Source of the DNA: an uncultured Prevotella sp.
GTDB lineage: Bacteria; Bacteroidota; Bacteroidia; Bacteroidales; Bacteroidaceae
Direction: 5' to 3'
Assembly: GCA_934230965.1 (NCBI GenBank)
Contig: CAKQFW010000076.1
Location: forward strand, 1-9,039
DNA length: 9,039 nucleotides
Part shown: positions 1 through 5,353 of the stretch, piece by piece
Layout of the letters: each line of letters opens with the position of its first letter
Numbering within the stretch: the stretch's first letter is position 1
Translations under genes and position numbers: made by a program
The notes under the pieces: model-generated
Told to the model about the DNA's origin: nothing
Database searches by the model: none
What the model saw: only the letters and a program-made list of their open reading frames with translations

Positions 1-138
1 TTGTTATCTTGCTGTGAAACCGCAGGTTACGTTCGCTTCGCTCTCTTCACCAGCGGTTATGGATATTCGCCGCCTTCTTGCTCTGGCAAGCGACAAAGTC
101 GAGCGCGGCGACGCTTGTCAGAGAAGATAATCGATTGA
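1..138. other. GC-rich edge segment, unassigned
   Basis: These first bases are clearly more GC-rich than the AT-rich DNA that follows. They contain small inverted repeats: CTTGC (77-81) against GCAAG (86-90), and CAAGCG (87-92) against CGCTTG (112-117). Two rightward frames are open from the left edge, one ending at TAA 128-130 and one at TGA 136-138. Neither translation shows a recognisable protein. It could be the 3' end of a gene starting outside the window, or part of an extragenic palindromic repeat; the sequence does not decide. Confidence 0.3.
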
Positions 139-252
139 AAATGTGTCTATTAAGCACATGCAAAAGTTTAGTTTTTTATAACAGTGTTTACATTAAAACG
201 AGCATTGCTTTATGTGGCTTATTGTCAATAAAAAGTCAAATAAAAACAGGCT

Positions 253-281
253 ATATCCACACAAAAACATACTGTGGATAA
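253..281. promoter_or_regulatory. Pair of opposed DnaA boxes (left cluster)
   Basis: ATATCCACA at 253-261 matches the DnaA box TTATCCACA at 8 of 9 bases on the + strand. TGTGGATAA at 273-281 is a perfect box on the - strand. The two face each other with 11 bp between them, and the 22-bp tandem repeats begin 49 bp further right. Confidence 0.6.
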
Positions 282-330
282 CCTGTTGAAAACGCAAAAG
301 TGATAGCCGAAAAACCCTATGAAATTACAA

Positions 331-418
331 TCTGAAAGCCTTGGTTTTACCTCCTGAAACCCATGGTTTCACACCCTAAAACCCTTGGTTTCACAGCCTG
401 AAACCCATGGTTTCGCAA
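331..418. repeat. 22-bp tandem array, four copies
   Basis: Four adjacent 22-bp units lie at 331-352, 353-374, 375-396 and 397-418. Their common core is CTGAAACCCATGGTTTCAC with C/G, A/T and T/C variants. Each unit contains a near-palindrome, GAAACC(C)ATGGTTTC, so a dimeric protein could bind each copy. A partial inverted copy (AAACCAAGGG, 417-426) follows. The array sits inside the DnaA-box-rich region, which makes an iteron-like role plausible, but the binding protein is unknown. Confidence 0.8.
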
Positions 419-441
419 ACCAAGGGTATCAACAATGAAAA

Positions 442-454
442 GTGTAAGAAAAAG
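442..454 (+). repeat. Dispersed motif GTGYAAGAAAAAG, copy 1
   Basis: GTGTAAGAAAAAG here recurs as GTGCAAGAAAAAG (1008-1020) and ATGCAAGAAAAAG (1148-1160), always on the same strand and only inside the oriC-like region. The function is unknown. Confidence 0.5.
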
Positions 455-559
455 AGAGCAAAAAATGAGAGATTGTTACTTTACAAAAACTTGACCGTAG
501 GTAAAAGATGAGAGGTGATAAATCATAAAATGATATTACCCAAATTTTGGGTTATGGTT

Positions 560-699
560 GGGTGCTGGAGGACGGGGCACAGAGACCCCGTCCTACTAAA
601 GTTTGCTATGTTGTTTATAAGTATATGGCGTATAAAATATAAGTGTATGGCGTAAAAAATAGTAGGACGGTGGCCTCCGTGCCCCGTCCTCCAGCACCC
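560..699. repeat. Inverted-repeat-bounded element (MITE- or REP-like)
   Basis: A 38-bp segment at 560-597 is the near-exact inverse of a 39-bp segment at 661-699. The outer ends read GGGTGCTGG and CCAGCACCC, and the two are separated by a 63-bp AT-rich core. Each arm is itself a hairpin (GGACGGGG / CCCCGTCC around an 8-nt loop; the right arm has an extra T in the stem). The structure looks like a short non-autonomous element with long terminal inverted repeats, or two opposed REP-type palindromes. I see no obvious target-site duplication and no transposase, so mobility is not shown. Confidence 0.6.
616..659. repeat. 22-bp direct repeat, two copies
   Basis: Two adjacent 22-bp units, 616-637 and 638-659, share 20 of 22 bases around the core TATGGCGTA. 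They form most of the spacer between the two inverted GC-rich palindromes. The period matches that of the 331-418 array, but the sequence is unrelated. Confidence 0.65.
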
Positions 700-717
700 A
701 GCAGCCCCTCCCCCGCA

Positions 718-760
718 CCGTGCTGTCGCACGGCTTCCCCCTCCCCGTTGGAGAGGGGAG
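718..760. repeat. Two adjacent GC-rich hairpins
   Basis: CCGTGC (718-723) pairs with GCACGG (728-733) around a TGTC loop. CTCCCC (741-746) pairs with GGGGAG (755-760) around an 8-nt loop. Both lie in a strongly C-rich segment between copies two and three of the ACGGGG palindrome. They look like a second family of extragenic palindromic repeat. No T-run follows, so an intrinsic terminator is unlikely. Confidence 0.5.
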
Positions 761-780
761 TGATTAGCCTTACAAATCAT

Positions 781-818
781 AGTAGAACGGGGTCTCCGTG
801 CCCCGTTCTCCAGCAACC
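781..818 (+). repeat. Third copy of the ACGGGG palindrome
   Basis: This 38-bp copy has the same order as 661-699: an AGTAG start, the ACGGGG stem, the CCGT loop, CCCCGT, then CCAGCA. Its stem is GAACGGGG (785-792) against CCCCGTTC (801-808), where the other copies have GGAC / GTCC. The G-C pair has become A-T on both sides, so the hairpin is kept despite the sequence change. Confidence 0.65.
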
Positions 819-1007
819 ATCTCTTGTTACTCGTCAACAGTTTAGCAAGTAGAAAACCCATAAAACTCTTTGTTCATAACCTGTGCACAGCGATGTTAAT
901 AACCTACCCGTTATCCACAGAAGGGCGTTGACAGGGGTTTGACCACCGTCGAGGTGTGGATATTCACAAAGCTATCAAAAACTTATTCTTGTTTTTTCAA
1001 CAGAAAA

Positions 1008-1020
1008 GTGCAAGAAAAAG
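1008..1020 (+). repeat. Dispersed motif GTGYAAGAAAAAG, copy 2
   Basis: GTGCAAGAAAAAG is the second of three same-strand copies (442-454 and 1148-1160 are the others). It lies between DnaA boxes. Confidence 0.5.
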
Positions 1021-1032
1021 ATATAAACTTAT

Positions 1033-1040
1033 TAACTTTG
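1033..1040 (+). promoter_or_regulatory. Possible -7 promoter element
   Basis: TAACTTTG fits the Bacteroidetes primary-sigma -7 consensus TAnnTTTG, and the following GCAC also resembles the metK promoter. No TTTG lies at the expected 19-21 bp upstream. If used, it would give a nadA leader of about 245 nt. It could equally be a chance match within the origin-like DNA. Confidence 0.3.
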
Positions 1041-1147
1041 CACACAGATAACAAGGATGTGGATAAACGCGTATCTATACTGACATACAGTGAAAAGATA
1101 TAAAAACAAGCTGTTGATAGATAATACGCCAAAGTTTATAACTTAAA

Positions 1148-1160
1148 ATGCAAGAAAAAG
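1148..1160 (+). repeat. Dispersed motif RTGYAAGAAAAAG, copy 3
   Basis: ATGCAAGAAAAAG is the third copy. It lies 9 bp before the TTATCCACG DnaA-like box at 1170-1178. Confidence 0.5.
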
Positions 1161-1169
1161 CCCAAAAAC

Positions 1170-1259
1170 TTATCCACGTTTCCACAGGTACATCATCCTA
1201 ATTATAGTATTTTAAAAAAAAAAAAAAAAGAATATATAAGAATAATGGTGTGGGGATAA
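1170..1259. promoter_or_regulatory. Right DnaA-like boxes and A16 tract
   Basis: TTATCCACG (1170-1178, +) and TGGGGATAA (1251-1259, -) each match the DnaA box at 8 of 9 bases. Between them a run of 16 A residues occupies 1214-1229, followed by AT-rich AATATATAAGAATAAT. This is the most AT-biased part of the region and lies directly upstream of nadA, so it may serve as an unwinding stretch, as promoter DNA for nadA, or both. No TAnnTTTG element is seen here. Confidence 0.4.
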
Positions 1260-1290
1260 GTGGAGATTTTAAGCAAAACAATAACATACA

Positions 1291-2280
1291 ATGGTCAAGC
1301 AAGAATGGATAGCAAAAGGCTATGCCGACGAGCCCGTCAGCGAAGCCCTCAATCTGAAAGAAGAAATCAGACGCTTGTGTAAAGAAAAAGACGCTGTGGT
1401 GCTGGCACACTACTACACCACGGGCGATGTGCAAGATGTGGCCGACTTCATCGGCGACTCGCTGGCGCTGGCCCGCAAAGCAGCACAAACCGATGCACGC
1501 ATTATATTGATGTGTGGCGTACATTTCATGGCCGAAACCTGCAAGATACTGTCGCCCGACAAGCTGGTGCTGTGTCCCGACCTGAATGCGGGCTGCTCGC
1601 TGGCCGACTCGTGCCGCGCCGACGATCTGCGCCAATATAAGGCCGAGCACCCTGGCTATAAGGTGGTGAGCTATGTAAACACTACGGCCGAGGTGAAGGC
1701 GCTGACCGATGTGGTGGTAACGTCGGGCAACGCGAAGCAGATTGTTGACACCTTCCCACAGGACGAAAAGATAATTTTTGGCCCCGATTATAACCTGGGC
1801 TCTTATATCAACAGCGTTACGGGCCGCAACATGCTGCTGTGGAACGGCGGCTGCCACGTGCACGAACGCTTCTCGGTACAGGCCATCGCACAGCTGAAGG
1901 CCGAACATCCCGACGCCCTGGTGCTGGCTCACCCCGAATGTAAAGGCCCCGTGCTGGCCGCTGCCGACGTGGTGGGCTCTACCGCCGTGCTGCTGAAGTA
2001 TGCCACCGAGCACCCCGACAACGCCTACATCGTAGCTACCGAGTCGGGCATCCTGCACGAGATGCAACGCGCCTGCCCTAACACCACCTTCCTGCCCGTA
2101 CCACCCGAGGTGAGCGAGGGCAAACTGGGCTGCTCATGCAACGAGTGCGAATATATGAAGCTGAACTCTCTGAAAAAGATGTATAACGCCCTGAAATATG
2201 AATGGCCTACCGTAGACGTGCCCGAAGACGTGGCACGCGAAGCCGTGAAGCCTATCGAAAGGATGCTGGAGCTGAGCTAA
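1291..2280 (+). CDS. nadA: Quinolinate synthase NadA
   Basis: This 329-residue protein condenses iminoaspartate (from NadB) with dihydroxyacetone phosphate to make quinolinate, the precursor of the NAD ring, in the cytosol. Three repeated sub-domains surround one [4Fe-4S] cluster. The expected ligands are visible: Cys102 (LNAGCSLADS), Cys188 (WNGGCHVHERF) and Cys286 in the Cys281-Ser-Cys-Asn-Glu-Cys286 stretch followed by EYMKLN. Other family motifs are HYYTTGDVQDVADFIGDSL (40-58), GVHFMAET (76-83) and HPECKGPV (214-221). The length is normal for the family. The ATG follows an A-rich, Shine-Dalgarno-free leader. nadB and nadC are not adjacent here. It is the first gene beside the oriC-like region. 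The CSCNEC stretch has two extra cysteines near the third ligand; in some NadA proteins such cysteines form a redox-active disulfide, which is only a possibility here. Confidence 0.97.
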   Translation: MVKQEWIAKGYADEPVSEALNLKEEIRRLCKEKDAVVLAHYYTTGDVQDVADFIGDSLALARKAAQTDARIILMCGVHFMAETCKILSPDKLVLCPDLNAGCSLADSCRADDLRQYKAEHPGYKVVSYVNTTAEVKALTDVVVTSGNAKQIVDTFPQDEKIIFGPDYNLGSYINSVTGRNMLLWNGGCHVHERFSVQAIAQLKAEHPDALVLAHPECKGPVLAAADVVGSTAVLLKYATEHPDNAYIVATESGILHEMQRACPNTTFLPVPPEVSEGKLGCSCNECEYMKLNSLKKMYNALKYEWPTVDVPEDVAREAVKPIERMLELS

Positions 2281-2291
2281 AGCTAAGGAGG

Positions 2292-2417
2292 GGGCCTGTG
2301 GGGCCTGTGGGGCTTATAGGTCTTATGGGGCTTATAGGTCATATAGGTCATATGGGTCTTATGGGGCTTATAGGTTATATAGGCCTTATAGGTCTTATAG
2401 GTCTTATGGGTTTTATC
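2292..2417. repeat. 9-bp tandem array, 14 units
   Basis: Fourteen consecutive 9-bp units fill nearly all of the gap after nadA. They are variants of GG(G/T)CTTAT(A/G), with GGGCCTGTG in the first two, GGTCATAT(A/G) in units 6 and 7, and GGTTTTATC at the end. The register is unbroken. Because 9 is a multiple of 3, one frame reads as Gly-Leu-Ile / Gly-Leu-Met triplets and the other strand as Thr-Tyr-Lys / Thr-His-Lys. These open frames are by-products of the repeat. The same unit recurs after ispG at 7885-7928. Confidence 0.9.
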
Positions 2418-2438
2418 ATAAAATAATAACAACAAACA

Positions 2439-2990
2439 ATGAACAAAACAATAAAGAACATAATTGCTCAAGGGGCGGCCATCTTGCTGGTGGCCCTCTG
2501 CGCCCTGGCCACAGCCTGTAGCAGCGACGACGAGCCCGTAAAACGCGACCCCGACATCGCAGTGATAGACTATGTGGTGGGCATACGCGTGGTGAACGAA
2601 GATGGCCGAAACCTGCTCGACGCCCGCGAGGCCGACAACATTCTGAAAGATGGCGTCATGGCCATCATGGAGGGCAAAGAGTATCGCTTCGACACCGCCG
2701 TACAGGTATCAGAAAACTATACCCCTGCTGAACAAAAGGTGGTGCTGAAACGCTTCGCCCCTCCCGGCACCCGCAACTATATGATGTATTTTGGTCCGTT
2801 CAATGGCAAGGAAAATGTGGCTAACCGCGCCATCACGCTGCGCTGGAACAAGGGCAGACAAGACGATGTTATTGTCTTGAACCACACCTACACCGAGAAC
2901 GCCGACCAAACGCAAGGCACCATGACCACCACCTATACGCTGAACAATCAACCCATAGATAAAACACCTATCACGATTGTTTTGAAGTAA
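2439..2990 (+). CDS. Small lipoprotein, probably surface-exposed, function unknown
   Basis: This 183-residue protein begins with a lipoprotein signal: MNKTIKNIIAQ, a hydrophobic stretch (about 12-24), then the lipobox Ala-Thr-Ala-Cys27. The residues after the Cys are SSDDE. In Bacteroidetes an acidic stretch just behind the lipidated Cys acts as a lipoprotein export signal to the cell surface, so the mature protein is probably anchored in the outer membrane, possibly facing outward; this is inference. The mature part (about 156 residues) has alternating hydrophobic/polar strands (VIDYVVGIRVV, ITLRWNK, DVIVLNHTY, TTTYTL) that suggest a beta-sandwich, ending in TPITIVLK. I recognise no family. 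It stands alone between two repeat-filled gaps, with no visible promoter. The ATG at 2439 is preceded by AATAATAACAACAAACA and is the only start that keeps the full signal peptide. Confidence 0.85.
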   Translation: MNKTIKNIIAQGAAILLVALCALATACSSDDEPVKRDPDIAVIDYVVGIRVVNEDGRNLLDAREADNILKDGVMAIMEGKEYRFDTAVQVSENYTPAEQKVVLKRFAPPGTRNYMMYFGPFNGKENVANRAITLRWNKGRQDDVIVLNHTYTENADQTQGTMTTTYTLNNQPIDKTPITIVLK

Positions 2991-2999
2991 CAAAAGGTA

Positions 3000-3122
3000 A
3001 AGGCTTTAAGCCTGTATAGGCCGAGATAAGCCTAAATAAGCCTTTGCTGAAACTGGCTAAAATTTCACCAAGGCTTAGAAGGCCTATGAAGGCATAGTAA
3101 GGCTTAGAAAGAAAGCTTAGAA
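3000..3122. repeat. AAGGCTTAG-type direct and inverted repeats upstream of rpoN
   Basis: AAGGCTTAGAA occurs at 3070-3080 and 3099-3109, with a variant AAAGCTTAGAA at 3112-3122. The opposite orientation appears as TAAGCCT (3027-3033) and TAAGCCTT (3037-3044). TAAGCCTT can pair with AAGGCTTA (3070-3077) as an 8-bp stem, and AGGCTTTAAGCCT (3001-3013) is a compact palindrome. The stretch fills the gap between the lipoprotein gene and rpoN. It could fold in the rpoN leader or in the lipoprotein 3' end. No T-run marks a standard terminator. Confidence 0.7.
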
Positions 3123-3135
3123 AAATCAACAAGCA

Positions 3136-4722
3136 ATGGCACAACATCTAATACAAACCCAGGAACAGAAGCTGCAGCAGATACAAAAGCTTACACAGCA
3201 ACAGATGCTGCAGGTGAAGCTCATGGAGATGCCGGTGGCCGAGCTGGAAGAAAACGTTAACGCCGAGCTCGACGACAACCCGGCGCTGGAGGTGGCCTCG
3301 CCCGACGATAACGATATCAACACAGATATCAACAGCGATATCAACAGTGGCGACACCGCCCAAGATAACGACTATGCGACGGGCGACAACAGCAATGGCG
3401 ACAACGACGACGACACCGTAGACACTGCCGCCGACGCCTACGACCGCCAGCAAGACACTGACCTCAGGCAGTCGGCTCTCGACGAGGCCCTCAGCCGCAT
3501 AGGCAGCGACGACGATATGCCGCCGGTGCACGCCCCTGGCATGGGCACGCCCGCCACCGACAATGCCGACTATGAAGAGATGGTGTATGGCGACAGCACC
3601 TCGTTCTACGACAAGCTGGGCGAGCAGGCTGGCGAGCAAGACCTCTCTGACCGCGACCGCGACATCCTCGACTACCTCATTGGGTCGCTCGACGACGATG
3701 GCCTCTTGCGCAAAGACACCGAGACGTTGTGCGACGAGCTCACCCTCTTTAATAATATAATGTGCACCGAGGAAGATGTGGAACGCATGCGCACGTTGCT
3801 GAAAACCTTCGACCCCGCTGGCATTGGTGCCAAAGACTTGCAAGAGTGCTTGATGCTGCAGCTGGAACGCCGACCCCAAAGCCGAGCTCGCGATGTGGCC
3901 ATGCTTATCATAGGGCGTAAGTTTAAAGAGTTTACGGCCAAGAAATGGGAGACCCTGAAGCAGCAACTCAACCTCACCGATACCGACATCGACCTCTTTC
4001 GCGAAGAACTGCTAAAGCTCAACCCCAAGCCAGGCGCCTCGCTGGGCGAGGCCGTGGGGCGCAGTATGCAGCAGATAACCCCCGACTTCATCGTCGAGAC
4101 ACAAGACGACGGCCACGTGCGCTTCTACCTCAACTCGGGCGACGTGCCAGAGCTAAAGGTCTCGGCCTCGTTTGCCGACATGGTTGAAACCTACCGCAAC
4201 AACCGCAAGGGCATGAGCCGACAAGACAAGGAGGCACTGCTCTACGCCAAAGAAAAGGTTGAAAAGGCGCAAGGATATATCGAGGCCATACGCCAGCGTC
4301 GCGCCACGCTGAGCAAGGTGATGAAGGCCATCATCAACTGGCAACACAAGTTCTTCGTTGATGGCGACGAGGCCGACATACGTCCTATGGCCCTCAAAGA
4401 CTTAGCGGCCGTTACGGGCCTCGACATCAGCACCATCTCGCGCGTGTGCAACGTAAAATATGCGCAAACCACATGGGGCACCTTCCCGCTACGCTTCTTC
4501 TTCAGCTCGGGCTACAACACGGGCAATGGCGAAGAGCTGTCAACACGCAACATAAAACTGGTGATGCGCGAGGTGATTGATAAAGAAGATAAGTCGGCAC
4601 CCCTCTCCGACGAGGCCATCGCCAAGGCTATGACACAACGCGGCATGCCCATAGCACGACGCACCGTAGCCAAATATCGCGAACAGATGAATATTCCTTC
4701 GGCTAAGCAAAGAAGAGAGTAG
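3136..4722 (+). CDS. rpoN: RNA polymerase sigma-54 factor
   Basis: This 528-residue alternative sigma factor directs core RNA polymerase to -24/-12 promoters; opening requires an AAA+ enhancer-binding activator. Region I is the Gln-rich start (LIQTQEQKLQQIQKLTQQQ, about residues 5-23). Region II is a long acidic linker at about 50-140, very rich in Asp and Asn. The core-binding domain follows, then a helix-turn-helix near 416-445 (LKDLAAVTGLDISTISRV), the conserved RFFFSSG around 454, and a perfect RpoN box ARRTVAKYRE at 507-516, which reads the -24 element. It is somewhat longer than the 477-residue E. coli protein; the extra length lies mainly in region II, where DIN is repeated three times (60-70). 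The ATG at 3136 gives the complete region I. No activator gene is in view. A PAP2-like gene follows after 4 nt, so the two are probably co-transcribed. Confidence 0.97.
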   Translation: MAQHLIQTQEQKLQQIQKLTQQQMLQVKLMEMPVAELEENVNAELDDNPALEVASPDDNDINTDINSDINSGDTAQDNDYATGDNSNGDNDDDTVDTAADAYDRQQDTDLRQSALDEALSRIGSDDDMPPVHAPGMGTPATDNADYEEMVYGDSTSFYDKLGEQAGEQDLSDRDRDILDYLIGSLDDDGLLRKDTETLCDELTLFNNIMCTEEDVERMRTLLKTFDPAGIGAKDLQECLMLQLERRPQSRARDVAMLIIGRKFKEFTAKKWETLKQQLNLTDTDIDLFREELLKLNPKPGASLGEAVGRSMQQITPDFIVETQDDGHVRFYLNSGDVPELKVSASFADMVETYRNNRKGMSRQDKEALLYAKEKVEKAQGYIEAIRQRRATLSKVMKAIINWQHKFFVDGDEADIRPMALKDLAAVTGLDISTISRVCNVKYAQTTWGTFPLRFFFSSGYNTGNGEELSTRNIKLVMREVIDKEDKSAPLSDEAIAKAMTQRGMPIARRTVAKYREQMNIPSAKQRRE

Positions 4723-4726
4723 AGAA

Positions 4727-5350
4727 ATGTATAACAAACAACTCATATTGGCGGCACGAATTCTCAGCATGACATTCACGCCGTTCTACTTGTCACTGGT
4801 GGGCCTTATCGCCATGTTCACCTTTAGCTACCTCAGCATAGCGCCGTGGGGGTATAAGCTGCAGGTGCTGGGCATGGTGTATCTGTTCACCATCTTGCTG
4901 CCCACGCTGCTCATACGTTTATACCGTAAATATCACGGCTGGACGTTGGTAGAGTTGGGGCGCAAAGAAAAGCGTATGGTGCCCTACATCATCTCCATCT
5001 TCTGTTACACTCTGTGTTACACCTTTATGGAGATGAGCCACATACCCCACTTTATGAGCATCATACTGATGGCGGCACTGGCTATACAGATACTGTGCGC
5101 CATCGTGAATATATGGTGGAAGATATCCACACACACGGCGGCCATCGGTGGCGTGGCGGGCGCTCTGCAAGCCTTCGCCATCCTGTTCAACTTCAACCCC
5201 ACGTGGTGGCTCTGCGTCGTCTTCATTGTGGGCGGAATGGTGGGCACCAGCCGTATGGTGCTGCGCCAGCACACGCTGTGGCAAGTGGTGGCCGGCTTCT
5301 TGACAGGCATGACCACCGCCTTTGCGTTGATAATAATTAATTATATTTGA
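4727..5350 (+). CDS. PAP2-superfamily membrane phosphatase-like protein
   Basis: This 207-residue integral membrane protein has about six hydrophobic segments (near 20-38, 45-63, 87-101, 108-129, 140-155, 160-173 and 186-206, some merging). PAP2 phosphatase features are visible. Lys-Ile-Ser134-Thr-His136-Thr stands where the second motif (usually PSGH) is expected. Ser175-Arg176-Met-Val-Leu-Arg-Gln-His182-Thr-Leu-Trp-Gln-Val-Val-Ala-Gly matches the third motif SRxxxxxH. The first motif (KxxxxxxRP) is only weakly suggested by KEKRMVPY (80-87). PAP2 enzymes remove phosphate from lipid substrates such as undecaprenyl pyrophosphate, phosphatidic acid or lipid A, through a phospho-His intermediate. 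The substrate cannot be read here, and the weak first motif leaves catalysis uncertain. The gene starts 4 nt after rpoN, suggesting one transcript. Confidence 0.75.
   Translation: MYNKQLILAARILSMTFTPFYLSLVGLIAMFTFSYLSIAPWGYKLQVLGMVYLFTILLPTLLIRLYRKYHGWTLVELGRKEKRMVPYIISIFCYTLCYTFMEMSHIPHFMSIILMAALAIQILCAIVNIWWKISTHTAAIGGVAGALQAFAILFNFNPTWWLCVVFIVGGMVGTSRMVLRQHTLWQVVAGFLTGMTTAFALIIINYI
5321..5349 (+). promoter_or_regulatory. Candidate promoter for purE-ispG
   Basis: TTTG (5321-5324) and TATATTTG (5342-5349, a perfect TAnnTTTG) are 17 bp apart, slightly shorter than the usual 19-21 bp of Bacteroidetes promoters. The -7 element overlaps the stop codon of the PAP2 gene. Transcription would begin about 135 nt before purE and would include the 8-bp repeat hairpin. 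Confidence 0.4.
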
Positions 5351-5353
5351 GTA

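Larger units (their letters stand above)
871..1066. promoter_or_regulatory. Central DnaA-box cluster
   Basis: Within about 200 bp lie TGTTCATAA (871-879, -, one mismatch), TTATCCACA (911-919, +, perfect), TGTGGATAT (955-963, -, one mismatch), overlapping ATATTCACA (960-968, +, one mismatch to TTATNCACA) and TGTGGATAA (1058-1066, -, perfect). This is the densest cluster in the window. Outside this region I noticed only an isolated one-mismatch match inside the PAP2 coding sequence near 5128. Confidence 0.65.
139..1290. other. Candidate chromosomal replication origin (oriC) region
   Basis: This is a gene-free, AT-rich stretch of more than 1.1 kb. It holds perfect DnaA boxes at 273-281 (-), 911-919 (+) and 1058-1066 (-). 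One-mismatch boxes lie at 253-261 (+), 871-879 (-), 955-963 (-), 960-968 (+), 1170-1178 (+) and 1251-1259 (-), with further weaker matches. It also contains a 22-bp tandem array, AT-rich stretches around 1081-1150 that could serve as an unwinding element, and an A16 tract. All genes on the right run away from it, as expected for a leading strand. DnaA-box clusters in long intergenic regions are the classic oriC signature, and in many Bacteroidetes oriC need not lie next to dnaA. dnaA itself is not in the window. The short ORFs here are artefacts of repeats. The oriC assignment is inference. Confidence 0.6.

Noticed and set aside
78..281. Rightward 67-codon frame near the left edge
   Set aside because: It has a TTG start, no recognisable protein, and runs through AT-rich DNA and DnaA boxes; composition is non-coding.
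331..418. CRISPR array
   Set aside because: The 22-bp units are directly adjacent with no spacers, and there are no cas genes.
523..861. Overlapping frames on both strands over the GC-rich palindromes (112 codons on -, 69 on +)
   Set aside because: The frames are kept open by the repeated palindromes; the same peptide (TGSPCPVLQ) appears several times as a by-product of the repeat.
1198..2067. Long minus-strand frame of 289 codons across nadA
   Set aside because: It is a shadow of nadA, whose protein is unmistakable on the + strand.
2202..2426. Collagen-like Gly-Leu-Ile/Met frame
   Set aside because: It is the forced translation of the 9-bp array in a frame overlapping the end of nadA; the opposite strand gives a similar Thr-Tyr-Lys artefact.
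3148..3966. Long minus-strand frame of 272 codons across rpoN
   Set aside because: It is a shadow of the Asp/Asn-rich rpoN coding sequence with biased codon use.
5128..5140. DnaA-like box ATATCCACA
   Set aside because: It is an isolated one-mismatch match inside the PAP2 coding sequence, with no cluster around it.
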